Source: Blastocatellia bacterium
GTDB lineage: Bacteria; Acidobacteriota; Blastocatellia; Chloracidobacteriales; Chloracidobacteriaceae
Assembly (NCBI GenBank): GCA_019695185.1
Contig: JAIBAN010000010.1
Location: 1-64,000 of the forward strand
Direction of reading: 5' to 3'
DNA: 64,000 nt
Part shown: piece after piece, positions 43,793 to 54,280 of the stretch
Layout of the letters: the number at the start of each line of letters is the position of its first letter
Numbering within the stretch: the first letter of the stretch is position 1
Notes under the pieces: model-generated
What the model saw: the letters and a program-made list of their open reading frames with translations, nothing else
Told to the model about the DNA's origin: nothing
Databases searched by the model: none
Program-made: the position numbers and the translations under genes

Positions 43793-46660
43793 ATGGCAAT
43801 TGACCGTATTGTGGTGCGGGGAGCACGCCAGCATAATTTGAAAAACATCAACGTTGAGATACCCCGCAACACGCTGACTGTGATTACGGGCCTCAGCGGT
43901 TCAGGGAAATCCTCGCTGTCCTTCGACACGATTTATGCCGAAGGACAGCGCCGTTATGTGGATTCGCTTTCGGCTTATGCCCGTCAGTTTCTGGACCAAT
44001 TGGAACGTCCGGATGTGGATTCCATCGAAGGGTTGAGTCCGGCAATTTCAATTGACCAGAAAACCACCGGTCGGAGCCCGCGTTCCACCGTCGGGACGGT
44101 CACGGAAATTTATGATTACCTCCGACTCATGTATTCCTCGATTGGAACGCCGCATTGTCCCGCATGCGACCAGCCGATTACCCGCCAGACGGTGGAGCAA
44201 ATTGCCGCGAATATTTTGGAGCTTCCCTTTGGGGAACGGGTCATGATTCTGGCTCCGATTGTCCGGGGCCGCAAAGGGGAATTCAAAAAAGAACTGGAAA
44301 AACTGCACAAAGCCGGTTTTACCAGGGCTCGGATTGACGGAGAGTTGAAACCGCTGGATGAAGACATCCCGCTTGACAAACGGCGCAATCATACTATCGA
44401 AGCCGTCGTTGACCGGCTGTTAATCAAAGCAGGGGTGCATAAGCGGCTGCTCGATTCGATTCGGACGGCCGTCAATCTGACCGACGGGGTCGTGCAGGTG
44501 GTGGTGGTGGACGGCGAGGAAAAACTCTATTCACAAAAGATGGCCTGTGCCACCTGCGGGTTGAGCATGCCCATGCTGGAACCCCGGTCCTTTTCGTTTA
44601 ACAGTTCTTTTGGTGCCTGCCCGACCTGTCACGGGATTGGTGTGGTCACGGAAGCCGATCCCAAGCGGTTGATACCGAACCCCAGGCAGGCTTTGGATAA
44701 ACTGGAATTTGCCCTCAACGACGGTCATATCGTGCTTCATTTACGGGAAGCCCTGGCGGCTCTGGCCCGGCATCACAAAGTGGCGCTTTCCACACCGTTT
44801 GCCGAGGTGCCGGAAAAGCTGCGGGAACATTTCTTTTTCGGTCTTCCGGAGAAACTGCTTTTTGAATATTCCGGTTATGAATACCGGGGAACCTGGAACG
44901 GTGCGGCGCGGCTGCTGCGGGAACGCTACCATGAGGCCCGCACCGAACGGCTGAAAGTTGAACTGGAAAATCTGCTCGCGCCGCAGGTCTGTCATACCTG
45001 CAAGGGAAAACGGCTCAAAGCGGAAGCATTGGCGGTGCGGATTCAAGGGTTGGGAATTTCGGACGTGACGACGTTGACAATTCTGGAGGCTGCCGATTGG
45101 TGTGAACGACTGCGGCTGAATTCGCGGGAGGAAACAATTGCCGGGACCATTGTGCGCGAGATCAAGGCCCGCATTGGATTTCTGAATCAGGTTGGTTTGG
45201 GATATTTGTCGCTGGACCGGGCGGCCGCGACGCTCTCCGGGGGGGAAGCGCAACGCATCCGCCTGGCCACTCAAATCGGATCGCTGTTGCGGGGTGTGCT
45301 CTATGTGTTGGATGAGCCAAGCATCGGGCTGCATCCGCGCGACAATGCCCAATTGCTGGAAGCCCTGGAACGGTTGCGTGATTTGGGAAACACGGTGCTG
45401 GTGGTGGAACATGATGAAGAAACCATCTGCCGGGCGGATTATGTCGTGGATTTAGGCCCTGAAGCAGGTTCGCATGGGGGGCAGGTGGTTGCCGCCGGCC
45501 CGCCGGCCCATATTGCCACGGTACTCGAATCGGTGACCGGAGCGTTTTTGTCAGGGCGGCGGAAAATTCCCATTCCCGAACAGCGGCGCAGTGTCAATGG
45601 CAAGGCGCTGACGGTGGTGGGAGCTTCCCATCATAATCTGAAAAAAATTGATGTCCGATTTCCATTGGGAGTTTTAACGGTTGTGACCGGGGTTTCAGGT
45701 TCAGGAAAATCCACGCTGGTGGAGGACATTCTCTATCGGGGGCTGTCACGCAAACTGAATGGAAGCCTGGCCGAACCGGGAACTCATCTGTCCATCGAGG
45801 GGACGGAGCAGATCGACAAAATTATTGAAATTGACCAATCGCCAATTGGGCGGACGCCCCGTTCGAACCCGGCTACTTACACCGGGTTGTTCACACCCAT
45901 CCGGGAATTGTACGCGGGCCTGCCGGAGGCCAGGGAGCGAGGGTACAAGGTTGGGCGTTTTTCGTTTAATGTGAAGGGGGGCCGGTGTGAAGCCTGTCAG
46001 GGGGATGGGTTGAAACGGGTCGAGATGAATTTTCTGCCGGATGTGTACGTTTTGTGTGATGTCTGTCATGGGGAGCGGTACAACCGGGAGACATTGGCGG
46101 TCTCGTATCGAGGGCTGTCCATTGCGGGGTTGCTTGATACGACGATTTCAGACGCTTTGGAACTGCTTGATGCGATTCCGTCCATAAAGCAGAAACTGCT
46201 GACCCTGCATGATGTGGGTCTGGGGTATCTGAAACTGGGCCAATCGGCCACCACCTTGTCGGGGGGCGAAGCGCAACGGATCAAGTTGGCAAGGGAACTG
46301 TCACGGCGGGGAACCGGGCGGACTCTCTATATTTTAGATGAGCCAACCACGGGACTCCATTTTGAGGATGTGCGGAAACTGTTGGATGTGTTGCAAAAGC
46401 TGGTTGACTTGGGGAACACGGTGATTGTGATTGAGCACAATCTGGATGTCATCAAGGCCGCCGATTGGGTGATTGACCTGGGTCCGGACGGGGGGGCCAA
46501 CGGCGGGCGGGTTGTGGGGGAAGGAACTCCGGAAGAAATTGCCAAAATCAAACGTTCCCATACAGGTCAGGCGCTCCGGGCAGCCTTTGCCAAAGGTCAG
46601 GAGCGAAAAACACGCAATGGGTCAGGGGAAGTTTTGGAAGAAGTCGGGGTGACAGGGTGA
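43793..46660 (+). CDS. uvrA: Excinuclease ABC subunit A
   Basis: The damage-recognition ATPase of nucleotide excision repair, 955 residues. It has two ABC modules, with Walker [10 protein letters not shown] at about residue 33 and GVSGSGKST at about 633. It carries two LSGGEAQRI signatures and zinc-finger cysteines in [22 protein letters not shown] and CDVC. The ATG at 43793 ([16 protein letters not shown]) has GGAG upstream and matches the family start; a TTG at 43778 is less likely. The last residues (VTG) and the stop are encoded by the 8-base repeat array that follows. Confidence 0.97.
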   Translation: MAIDRIVVRGARQHNLKNINVEIPRNTLTVITGLSGSGKSSLSFDTIYAEGQRRYVDSLSAYARQFLDQLERPDVDSIEGLSPAISIDQKTTGRSPRSTVGTVTEIYDYLRLMYSSIGTPHCPACDQPITRQTVEQIAANILELPFGERVMILAPIVRGRKGEFKKELEKLHKAGFTRARIDGELKPLDEDIPLDKRRNHTIEAVVDRLLIKAGVHKRLLDSIRTAVNLTDGVVQVVVVDGEEKLYSQKMACATCGLSMPMLEPRSFSFNSSFGACPTCHGIGVVTEADPKRLIPNPRQALDKLEFALNDGHIVLHLREALAALARHHKVALSTPFAEVPEKLREHFFFGLPEKLLFEYSGYEYRGTWNGAARLLRERYHEARTERLKVELENLLAPQVCHTCKGKRLKAEALAVRIQGLGISDVTTLTILEAADWCERLRLNSREETIAGTIVREIKARIGFLNQVGLGYLSLDRAAATLSGGEAQRIRLATQIGSLLRGVLYVLDEPSIGLHPRDNAQLLEALERLRDLGNTVLVVEHDEETICRADYVVDLGPEAGSHGGQVVAAGPPAHIATVLESVTGAFLSGRRKIPIPEQRRSVNGKALTVVGASHHNLKKIDVRFPLGVLTVVTGVSGSGKSTLVEDILYRGLSRKLNGSLAEPGTHLSIEGTEQIDKIIEIDQSPIGRTPRSNPATYTGLFTPIRELYAGLPEARERGYKVGRFSFNVKGGRCEACQGDGLKRVEMNFLPDVYVLCDVCHGERYNRETLAVSYRGLSIAGLLDTTISDALELLDAIPSIKQKLLTLHDVGLGYLKLGQSATTLSGGEAQRIKLARELSRRGTGRTLYILDEPTTGLHFEDVRKLLDVLQKLVDLGNTVIVIEHNLDVIKAADWVIDLGPDGGANGGRVVGEGTPEEIAKIKRSHTGQALRAAFAKGQERKTRNGSGEVLEEVGVTG

Positions 46661-46777
46661 CAGGGTGACAAAACACCAGATACCTGGCTTTTTCTTTAAC
46701 GGCCTATCTGATTTGATGTTCTCAGGCAATTTGAACAAATGAAATGGTTACCCTGTCACTCTGTCACCCTGGCACCC
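46647..46777. repeat. Inverted octamer arrays (GGGTGACA) between convergent genes
   Basis: Three copies of GGGTGACA (46647-46670) overlap the uvrA stop codon. A degenerate complementary set (CCCTGTCA, CTCTGTCA, CCCTGGCA) lies at 46751-46775, just before the 3' end of the minus-strand gene. A stem of about 24 bases with a 75-base loop could serve as a bidirectional terminator. Confidence 0.82.
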
Positions 46778-46787
46778 ATTCAGCGTA

Positions 46788-47249
46788 TCAGGCTTTTGAG
46801 GCGGCAGCCATCAGACGTTCAAGTGCGGGTTGGATAAAGTTTGCGGCTTTTTCCCCAGCGGCAAAACTTTTCAGCTTTCCTTCACCGTCAAAAAGATAAA
46901 ACGCAGGGACAAACTCATTGGTAAAGGCATCGGTAATCCGATGGAGGTTGTCAATTACCTGTGGATGAGTCAGCCCGTACTTTTCAATCGACTGATAGAC
47001 CGGTTCCAACTGGGTATCAGATTCATAACGCGGCATGTGGATGCCAATCACACGCAGATTTTCGGATCCGTAATTGTCCCGCCATTCATTGACACGGGGC
47101 ATCAACTCCGAGCAGGTGTGACAACTGACCGACCAGAAATGAAACAGGGTTGGTGTTCCCTTTAACGATTGAGTTGAAATGGCTTCCGAATTACGCCATT
47201 CAGACCCTCCTTCCAAAGAGGGCATTTCCGTTCCGATTCGCATTCCCAT
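46788..47249 (-). CDS. Thioredoxin-fold (TlpA/ResA-like) protein
   Basis: A 153-residue redoxin. The active site is C43-H-T-C46 in FWSVSCHTCSEL, followed by the cis-Pro region (VPAFYLFDGEG). No signal peptide is visible, although TlpA/ResA relatives are usually exported or membrane-tethered. It may therefore act in the cytoplasm. The ATG at 47249 follows a GGGAG; a longer frame to 47348 is poorly supported. The peroxiredoxin gene lies about 110 bases upstream on the same strand, so the two may form an oxidant-defence pair. Confidence 0.82.
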   Translation of the reverse strand: MGMRIGTEMPSLEGGSEWRNSEAISTQSLKGTPTLFHFWSVSCHTCSELMPRVNEWRDNYGSENLRVIGIHMPRYESDTQLEPVYQSIEKYGLTHPQVIDNLHRITDAFTNEFVPAFYLFDGEGKLKSFAAGEKAANFIQPALERLMAAASKA

Positions 47250-47358
47250 ATTGTTATTTTTTCTCCCTGAAAAACTTTTCTGATTGACAAAGGTTGAGGG
47301 CTGAGGACTGTGTTTGGATACATCGTCAGTTCTCAACCCTCGACTCATGACTGTTCAA

Positions 47359-47892
47359 TTAGATGTTGGATTGTCCCGGTTTCCAGCCGATGGGGCAGCG
47401 GCCACCGGATTGAAGTCCTTGCAACACGCGGAGGGCTTCATCCACATTCCGGCCAATATTGAGAGAATGCACCACCTGATATTGGAGAACGCCTTCGGGG
47501 TCAATAATAAACAGTCCGCGCAAAGCGATGCCTTTGTCTTCAAGCAACACGCCGTATTCGCGGCAGACAGATTTGGTGATGTCGCTGGCCAACGGGTATT
47601 TGAGTCCGGAGACGCCGTTCTTTTCGCGCGGAGTTTCAATCCAGGCGCGGTGTGAGTAAACGCTGTCGGTGCTGACAGCCACCACTTCGGCTCCCAGGTC
47701 ATGAAATTCGCTCAACCGGTCACTGAATCCGGTCACTTCAGTCGGACACACAAACGTGAAATCCAGCGGATAGAAGAACAGAACCAGCCATTTTCCGGCA
47801 TAGTCTGACAATTTGACGTTTTCGGCCAGGGTATTAAGGTCTTTGGTGCTGGCCATATTAAAGTCTGGTGCTTTTTGACCGACTTGCAACAT
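47359..47892 (-). CDS. AhpC-type 2-Cys peroxiredoxin
   Basis: A 177-residue thiol peroxidase that reduces hydrogen peroxide and organic peroxides. The peroxidatic Cys is C49 in FTFVCPTEV and the resolving Cys is C166 in GRCPIGWKPG, with the usual arginine-containing C-terminal half. The start at 47892 has GGAG 10 bases upstream. An ATG at 47901 is only 1 base from that site and is less likely. The reductant may be the adjacent thioredoxin-fold protein, but this is inferred from proximity. Confidence 0.93.
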   Translation of the reverse strand: MLQVGQKAPDFNMASTKDLNTLAENVKLSDYAGKWLVLFFYPLDFTFVCPTEVTGFSDRLSEFHDLGAEVVAVSTDSVYSHRAWIETPREKNGVSGLKYPLASDITKSVCREYGVLLEDKGIALRGLFIIDPEGVLQYQVVHSLNIGRNVDEALRVLQGLQSGGRCPIGWKPGQSNI

Positions 47893-48151
47893 AGGTAACA
47901 TGCTCCTTTCAAGCACTGAAAAACAATGTGTTGAACCAATCGGGGTTTCCTGAGGCCGGAACCACAAACAAGGGTGAATCAGTCCCGGTGACACCGCCAG
48001 GCAGGTTCATTGGGTTGGTTGAAATAGAATGATCATGAAGACATATTTAGAGTATGTCTAAATTTAGATTCTGTCAATATAAGATTCCGAAAGACAAATC
48101 CAATCGGAAACCAACCAGAAAATGATGGGGAAACTAAAAACAGGAAGAAGA

Positions 48152-48233
48152 TGCGAAAGGTGGGACTTGAACCCACACACCTTGCGGTACAGGCTTCTAA
48201 GACCTGCGCGTCTGCCGATTTCGCCACTTTCGC
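48152..48233 (-). tRNA. tRNA-Leu (anticodon UAG)
   Basis: The complement gives the acceptor GCGAAAG paired with CTTTCGC and discriminator A. The D-arm segment is GGCGAAATCGGCAGAC. The anticodon stem CAGGT/GCCTG holds the loop CTTAGAA (anticodon UAG, codon CUA). A short variable arm is followed by the T-loop GTTCAAGTCC. CCA is not encoded; the next bases are TC. Confidence 0.95.
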
Positions 48234-48282
48234 TTTTGGGAACCACGACGCTAAAACAGTTTGACCGGGCATGTCAACGATT

Positions 48283-48382
48283 AGGGTTCAGGGTTCAGGG
48301 TTCAGGGTTTGCATTAAGAATTATAGTTGACTCCCAAGACTCCCAAGACTCCCAAGACTCCCAAGACTCCCAAGACTCCCAG
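48283..48382. repeat. GGGTTCA heptamer array plus GACTCCCAA 9-mer array
   Basis: Nearly four copies of GGGTTCA (48283-48310) are followed, after about 18 bases, by almost six perfect copies of GACTCCCAA (48329-48382). The 9-mer array ends 3 bases from the stop codon of the minus-strand radical SAM gene. The tRNA lies on the other side. Confidence 0.92.
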
Positions 48383-48385
48383 GCT

Positions 48386-49372
48386 TTAAGTCGTTGGTAA
48401 GTCTTGCTTTCCCATTGGAGGAGCGATTTGCGGGTCGCGCCAAAAATCCATGGTTGACACTTTGTGAACACAGGCAATCGTGCAAAAATCCGCACAGGGT
48501 TTAGGCGTATTGTATTCGCGGATAATGTCGGCCTTGGTGTAGTTGAGCAGAGGGGTTCCCGGATAACCGCGTTGTTGCGAGCAGTAATGAACCAGTCCCT
48601 CCTCACAAATGTAAAGGTATCGGGCCCCGGCACGGCATTTCCAGTCATTGGCTTTTCCGGCTGCCATGTTGTCCTGGAAATAGGTCAGACGGGAATGACC
48701 TGATTTGCCGATTTTTTTGAGGGTGAGATAGACTTCGGCTTCCTCGCCGGACAAGGGCTTGAGGTGGCCGCTCCCATCGTGGATGATCCCGACGGACACC
48801 GAAAGCCCCAGTTCAGCCGCCCGGCGGCCAATCACCACCGCGTCCTGAGGGTTTTTAATGCCACCGCCAATAACTGAGTTGATGTTGACGTCGAACTCAG
48901 CAAATTTGGCAAGGTTTTGCAGTTTTTTATCAAGCACTTTGAGGCTTTTTTGGGAAACCTCGTCCGGATTGACGTTGTCAATGCTGATTTGCAGGTATTC
49001 GAGGCCGGCCTCATTGAGAAGCTTGATGCGGTCCGGGGTCAGGTAATAGCCGTTGGTAATAATTCCAGCCATCATTCCATGATGGCGCACCCTGGCAATA
49101 ATGTCGTAGATTTGGGGGTGCATCATGGGTTCCCCCCCGCTTTCGGTCACAATTGCCGCACCCAGTTCGGCCAGTTTGTCAATGCGCTGGTACATGACAT
49201 CCAGCGGGACGGGTTTTGAGAAATTGTCGTATTCGTTACAATAAGTACAGGCCAGATTGCAGCGCCGCATGGGAATAATATGAACGAGGATAGGGTGGGA
49301 AGTGGAAAGAATTCCCTTGGCCAGCATGCGGGCTTCGCGGGCTTTCCGTTTCAATTTGATGGAAAAACTCAT
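48386..49372 (-). CDS. Radical SAM protein with SPASM-like C-terminus
   Basis: A 328-residue protein. The 4Fe-4S cluster binding the S-adenosylmethionine is set by C38, C42 and C45 in [21 protein letters not shown] and the strand [14 protein letters not shown] follow, as in MoaA/SPASM-type enzymes. The C-terminal half has further cysteines (WKCRAG, LYICEEG, HYCSQQ, PCADFC, IACVH), suggesting extra cluster binding. It has no hopanoid- or thiamine-type signature that I recognise. The gene stands alone. Peptide or lipid modification is possible; no substrate peptide gene was found next to it. Confidence 0.85.
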   Translation of the reverse strand: MSFSIKLKRKAREARMLAKGILSTSHPILVHIIPMRRCNLACTYCNEYDNFSKPVPLDVMYQRIDKLAELGAAIVTESGGEPMMHPQIYDIIARVRHHGMMAGIITNGYYLTPDRIKLLNEAGLEYLQISIDNVNPDEVSQKSLKVLDKKLQNLAKFAEFDVNINSVIGGGIKNPQDAVVIGRRAAELGLSVSVGIIHDGSGHLKPLSGEEAEVYLTLKKIGKSGHSRLTYFQDNMAAGKANDWKCRAGARYLYICEEGLVHYCSQQRGYPGTPLLNYTKADIIREYNTPKPCADFCTIACVHKVSTMDFWRDPQIAPPMGKQDLPTT

Positions 49373-49532
49373 AGTTTGTGCGTGCAGAGGTGGTTTGATG
49401 AAAAAACCGGTTCAAGTGTAATCAAAACGCAAAAAAAGACATATACAGTAGAGAAATCCGAAAGGCAACGCGTTTTTTCGGATTCAGGGAAAATGCCGTC
49501 TGCTTGGGAGCGAGGAGGCCGAACGAAACAAT

Positions 49533-51210
49533 ATGATGAATGGAATGCAATGTCCCAGGTGTGGAACCGTTAACTATGCCGGGGTTCAAGTCTGCCAGTG
49601 GTGCCAGGCTCCGTTGGTGGGATGGCCGCCGCCGCCGTTTGGCCGGCCCCCGGTCGTGCGCCCGGAAGCCCCATCCAGCCCCCGTAAACATCCGCTGGTC
49701 CTGTTTGCCCTGGCTCTTTTTTTGCCATTGGGGGTGATTTCAGCCGGAGCATGGAAATGGGTCGGGCTGAAAGGAATTGTTATCGGGCTGGGTTCATTGG
49801 GGCTGGGGATGGTGCTGTCAATCATTGCTTTGGTTTCAATCAACGGAAAGCCACGCACATATAACGGCAGCGGTTTGGCCATTACGGGAATGATCGTGAA
49901 TGGTCTGCTGGCCGGGCTGGTTTTTTTCATGCTGCCGGTGTTGGGAATTCGAGAGTTGAAAGATGCGGGCAAGTTGGGAACCACTGAGTTGGTTTGGAAG
50001 GACGTTGCCAACGAGGACGGCAAGTACCGGGTTAAAATGCCGGTGCCACCGGTTGAAAGGGTGGAAAAACGGCCCTCGGCGATTGGTGACCTGTATTTTT
50101 TTGCCAACGAAGTTGACTTGAAACGACAAGGATATTGCGGTGTCTGGTACACCTTCTACCCTGTGGTGGGTATGAAGGTACCGGTTGACAAACTGCTGGA
50201 CGGGGCAGTGGAAGGTGCTCTCAAGTCCTCCGGTGCCAAATTGGTGGAACGGAAGCCAATCACGCTAGGCACTTTTCAAGGAGCCGAAGTCACCATGATT
50301 CCCCCTGCGGATAAAGTGGGGGAAGGGGCCCGGAGCGTGACCCGCCTGTATTGGGTTCCACCCCGGCTGTATATGCTCATGGTGGCAGGGTATGACAATC
50401 CCAAAGGCATTACGCCCACCTCAAATATATATTTTCAAAGGGCACAGTTTTTTGATTCGTTCACCTTGGTTGACATGGCGGATTTGACGGTGACGGATTC
50501 ACCCAGAGAACCCTTGCTCGCTGAAAGTGAAAGACTGGCCACGGAGGCCACCGGGCTGGCGCAGGGAGCCACATCCAAACAGGATTGGGAGGCAGTGGCT
50601 GAAAAATGGAAAACAGCCATCGAGCGCCTGCCGGACATCTCCCCTGGACAGCCCAATGCGGGGTTGGTCAAGCAGCGGCGGGAAGAGTATGAATTCCAAT
50701 TCAAACTGGCCCAGCGGCAAGTCAATGCGGCTACAGGGGCGGGCAGCGGACCAGCCTATAGACCTTTTGAAATTCCAGCCACTCTCTCAGGTTCTTTTGT
50801 CATGTTTCAACTGACCAAACCCAATGGCACTACGACCACGCAAACGTTACAACGAAACGACGGACAGTTTTCCGGTTTGGTGGGGGGGGGGGAAGGAGGG
50901 AAGCGGTGCGGTCTCGTTGGTTTTCAGCGGCAAAAACTGGTTTTCCGTCAACCTTGCAGCGCCGGATGAGGTGCGCCTCAAGCCGGGCACCTACCGGGAG
51001 GCCAACAGTGCCGCCACCCCCGGAAAACCACGGCTGACCGTTTCCTGTGGAGCCTGTGGTGGGTGTGCCGGCGAAACCGGTTATTTTATCATTCACGACA
51101 TCGAGTATGGAGAAGGCAAAAATCTCAAGTTGGTGGAGGTTTCTTTTGAGCAGAAATGTTCAGGCAGCGGGTTGATTCGGGGAAGATTTCGGTATGAACC
51201 CAGGTCATGA
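49533..51210 (+). CDS. Zinc-ribbon, DUF4190-type membrane protein split by a G11 tract
   Basis: An N-terminal zinc ribbon (CPRC and CQWC), a Pro-rich linker and two or three helices (LVLFALALFLPLGVISAG, GIVIGLGSLGLGMVLSII, GLAITGMIVNGLLAGLVFF) give a DUF4190-type membrane part. A large extracytoplasmic domain follows. The reading frame breaks at eleven G residues (50882-50892). Before it the frame reads GQFSGLVGGG; after it a different frame continues with GSGAVSLVFSGKNWFSVNL, then Cys-rich CGACGGCAG, and ends at 51210. Ten G residues would give one 558-residue protein; with eleven the protein stops at 50969. The ATG at 49545 (before CPRCG) is an alternative start. Confidence 0.7.
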
Positions 51211-51304
51211 ATTGAGAATTGAGAATGGAGAATTGCCGGATTTGGTTGTTCACCGACCTGAAAGGATTCAGAAAATGCGCTCTCAATTCTCAATTCTCAA
51301 TTAA
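51209..51304. repeat. Inverted GAATTGA / CTCAATT arrays between convergent genes
   Basis: GAATTGA copies (51209-51235, partly degenerate) and the complementary TCTCAAT array (51281-51304) flank about 45 bases. Each array overlaps a stop codon: the TGA of the zinc-ribbon gene and the TAA of the minus-strand histidine kinase. A stable hairpin is possible. Confidence 0.85.
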
Positions 51305-54228
51305 TCACCGGCTGCCTGGAACCGTTCGGCTATGACACAAGGAAGCTTGATACGGAAGCAACTTCCGGTTCCAGGCTCACTTTCCACAAAAATGCGACCG
51401 GAATGTTCCTGAATGATGCCATAACTGACGGCCAACCCCAGCCCTGTTCCCCGGCCTACTTCTTTGGTGGTAAAGAAAGGGTCATAAATCTTGGTGATAT
51501 GTTCAGGCCGAATTCCTTCACCAGTGTCAGTAAACTCAACAAACAGTGCGTTGTCGTGAAGGAAAGCGGAAATTGTCAGCGTCCCGCCGCGAGGCATGGC
51601 ATCACGGGCATTGAGAATCAGGTTCATGAAAACCTGCTGCAATTTTCCGGCATGACCTGAAATGGCGGGCAGCACATCGGCATAGTTTTTGGAAACCACG
51701 ATATTGGTGTTGCGCAATTGCGGTTCCAGCAATTGCAGCGTGTCATCGAGCAACCGGGACAGGTTGAGACTGGAAAAAGTGGCATTCCCTGTGCGTGAAA
51801 AATTGAGCAGGTTGTTGACGATGTCCGAGGCTCGCAGGGTTTGCCGATGAATTTTCTGGAGAATGGCGTATTTCGTATCGTTTTCCGGGGTCTGGGTAAG
51901 GAGCATTTGGGTATAGCTCGAAATCCCCGTGAGCGGGGTATTGACTTCGTGGGCTACGCCGGCAGCCAGCAGGCCGATGGAGGAAAGCTTGTCCTGTTCC
52001 CGGAGTTGTTCTTCAAGTCGCACCCGCCCGGTAATATCCTCAAAGGAAATCAAGGCTCCGGTCACCGCCTGGTCTTTGGTTTCGAGCGGGGAGAGGCTGA
52101 TATTGAGTACCAGTGCCCGTCCGTCGCGGGCAAGGGTGCGGTACCGGTAAATATTGCGGACATCGCAGAGGGCCCAGCTCAGACTGCCCGTCACGTCGTG
52201 CATGGTGCGGATGAGATCGCCGTCAAAGACTTCGCCGAGGACCTGGCCTTCGGCCTCGGTCCGACCGATGGCAAAGAGTTCCTCAAGGGCGCTGTTCCAG
52301 TTGGTGATGCGTCCTTCCAGGTCCACTGCAAGCAGGCCGACGTTGATGCTCTCGATGATATTCTCATTAAATTCCTTGAGTTTCCCCAGCTCCTCAATAC
52401 GCTCCTGTTCGGTTTGGTAGAGCAGGCTGTTTTCCACCGCCACGGCAACATAAGGCGTCAGGGCCCGGAGCAGGACTGTGTCCTCAGAGGTAAGCAGAGT
52501 CCGGTTCTGGGTCCGCCCCAGCCCAATCACCGCCACAAGGCGGTCCCTGGCAATGCAAGGGAAAAAATAACCCAGTGGGATTGAGGTCGGGGTTTCCTCG
52601 GCGAGTCCGGCGGCAGGGTCAAAGATTCGCCCAGGGAAGCGCAAGGGGCCGGTTTGGTACTGGTGCGGGCGTAGATTTTCAGTGGAAGCCAGCAGGGGAG
52701 CGGGGTCCATCAGGATGAGCGGCGGCGTGGGAATCCCTTTGAAAAATGAAAGCCGGAAGCGGGCATCCGCGGCTGCGCCCGACTCCCGCACATAGATGGC
52801 AATTTCATTGACGGAAAGCATTTCGGAGAGGCGGGCAGCCACGGCGTCGAGCAATTCGGGCAAGGCTGTGGTGGCGGAGAGGGCACGACCAAAGTCGGCA
52901 ATGCTGTGACGATAGTCATATTGCTCGCCGTAAAACAGTCGGTCAATCCGTTCCTGCAACCAGTTTTTGAGCGGGGTGTACAAAATTGCCCCCAGCGACA
53001 TAACGCCGACCTGGAGGAGTGTCATGGCCGAAGGCGGGATGGTGGGCAGCAGTTCGCGGGTCCATTCGGCTGACTTGACCACCCCCAACATGAACAGAAC
53101 GATGAGGGACAGGGTGGAAAGCGCGTAGGCCATGCTCCGCCGGACGATGACATCCACGTCCATGAGCCGGTACCTGACGATGGAGTAACCAAAGGATAAG
53201 GGAATCAGAATTGTGGGACCCACCGCCAGTGCCTGCATCAGGCCGGTCGGCTCCGCCCCGGTGACAAAAGGGTAAGCATAACAAGCGAGCCAGGGCAGGA
53301 TGCCCAGGGTCATCCCCCAGACAATCCATTTGATTTGCTGTCGCAGAACCGCGACTCTGGTTTGGGTAAAGGTGATGACGATGGTCCCGGCAGCCGCGCA
53401 GAAGTAGGCACTGAAGTGGAAAACCTCGGCCTTGTTGAGCCAGGGCCGAATTTCCAAAAGACCCAGATTCTGGTTTCCCAAAGACAAGGAAGCAACTTCA
53501 AAGCCGGTCACCAGCAAGGCCGGCAGATAGAGCAACAACCCGGCCCAGCGATGGCGGGAGAGCCAGGGCCGGGGACTGGGAAATTCGGCACAAAAATGAA
53601 GGAAAGCCGGCCCCACAAAGAGAAACGCAAGGTTTTCCAAGAGGAAAACCGATTTGTCAAACAGATTGAAGTCCCCGGTAAAGCTGTAAAAAAGGTATAT
53701 GAAAGAAAGCAGGCAGATAACAAGAAAATGCAGCGCCTGGGGAGACTGTTCCTGTTTGAAGAAAACGTAAAGGCCGATTGCCAGATACACCAGCCCCACA
53801 AGTCCGAGGTACAAGTTGAGGGCCAGACGGCTGGGTTGAGGAGGGAGGTCCAGCAAGTCGGCAGTCCAGTACCCTTTGCTGATTCCCATGGGGTTGAAGC
53901 GTTCGACGATGTAATGGGCGGTCCCACCCAGTCCAATTTTTTCATCCAGGAAATATTGGACCTCGGCATCGGAGCGGATCCGGTACAACTGGCCTTCCAG
54001 TTCTATGGCGCGCAGCACATCCCCTTTCCGGATTCCGGCCCGGTCGGCAGCGCTGTCGGTGCGAACCGTTTCGGCCAGCAGTCCGTCGGTACAGGAAAGC
54101 CATCCCACGCCATCATCCGGGACCGGTGCCTGGTGCAGCCGGGCGGTCAGATTGAGACTGCCGACCAGCACAGCACACAACACGGCAAACGTCATGGCAA
54201 GGGTGCGGGCCTGAAATTTCATTTTCAT
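51301..54228 (-). CDS. PDZ-7TM-GAF-PAS sensor histidine kinase
   Basis: A 975-residue hybrid sensor. The start is a signal or first helix, then a [11 protein letters not shown] PDZ-like domain (about 35-110, VRTDSAADRAGIRKGDVLRA). About eight membrane helices follow (about 140-380). A GAF domain (about 440-590) and a PAS domain (about 615-725, SINVGLLAVDLEGRITNWN) lead to the kinase core. The H-box is AAGVAHEVNTPLTG, the N-box VFMNLILNARDAMP, and the G-boxes are DTGEGI and GRGTGLGLAVSYG. All ATP-binding elements are intact. A receiver domain is absent and no response regulator is adjacent. The outer-membrane-like gene lies 52 bases upstream on the same strand. Confidence 0.9.
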   Translation of the reverse strand: MKMKFQARTLAMTFAVLCAVLVGSLNLTARLHQAPVPDDGVGWLSCTDGLLAETVRTDSAADRAGIRKGDVLRAIELEGQLYRIRSDAEVQYFLDEKIGLGGTAHYIVERFNPMGISKGYWTADLLDLPPQPSRLALNLYLGLVGLVYLAIGLYVFFKQEQSPQALHFLVICLLSFIYLFYSFTGDFNLFDKSVFLLENLAFLFVGPAFLHFCAEFPSPRPWLSRHRWAGLLLYLPALLVTGFEVASLSLGNQNLGLLEIRPWLNKAEVFHFSAYFCAAAGTIVITFTQTRVAVLRQQIKWIVWGMTLGILPWLACYAYPFVTGAEPTGLMQALAVGPTILIPLSFGYSIVRYRLMDVDVIVRRSMAYALSTLSLIVLFMLGVVKSAEWTRELLPTIPPSAMTLLQVGVMSLGAILYTPLKNWLQERIDRLFYGEQYDYRHSIADFGRALSATTALPELLDAVAARLSEMLSVNEIAIYVRESGAAADARFRLSFFKGIPTPPLILMDPAPLLASTENLRPHQYQTGPLRFPGRIFDPAAGLAEETPTSIPLGYFFPCIARDRLVAVIGLGRTQNRTLLTSEDTVLLRALTPYVAVAVENSLLYQTEQERIEELGKLKEFNENIIESINVGLLAVDLEGRITNWNSALEELFAIGRTEAEGQVLGEVFDGDLIRTMHDVTGSLSWALCDVRNIYRYRTLARDGRALVLNISLSPLETKDQAVTGALISFEDITGRVRLEEQLREQDKLSSIGLLAAGVAHEVNTPLTGISSYTQMLLTQTPENDTKYAILQKIHRQTLRASDIVNNLLNFSRTGNATFSSLNLSRLLDDTLQLLEPQLRNTNIVVSKNYADVLPAISGHAGKLQQVFMNLILNARDAMPRGGTLTISAFLHDNALFVEFTDTGEGIRPEHITKIYDPFFTTKEVGRGTGLGLAVSYGIIQEHSGRIFVESEPGTGSCFRIKLPCVIAERFQAAGD

Positions 54229-54280
54229 AGCAAGTCAGGAAAGGGAAGCCGGCTTCCGCGCGGGCAGCCGGCTTCCGGAA

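Noticed and set aside
48329-48382. CRISPR-like array
   Set aside because: The repeats are 9 bases with no spacers and no cas genes are near; all the arrays in the window have units of 7-9 bases in direct head-to-tail order.
50824-51210. Separate gene downstream of the G11 tract
   Set aside because: Its first residues are a frame-shifted reading of the preceding gene, and its own start lacks a ribosome-binding site; it is the C-terminal part of the split membrane protein.
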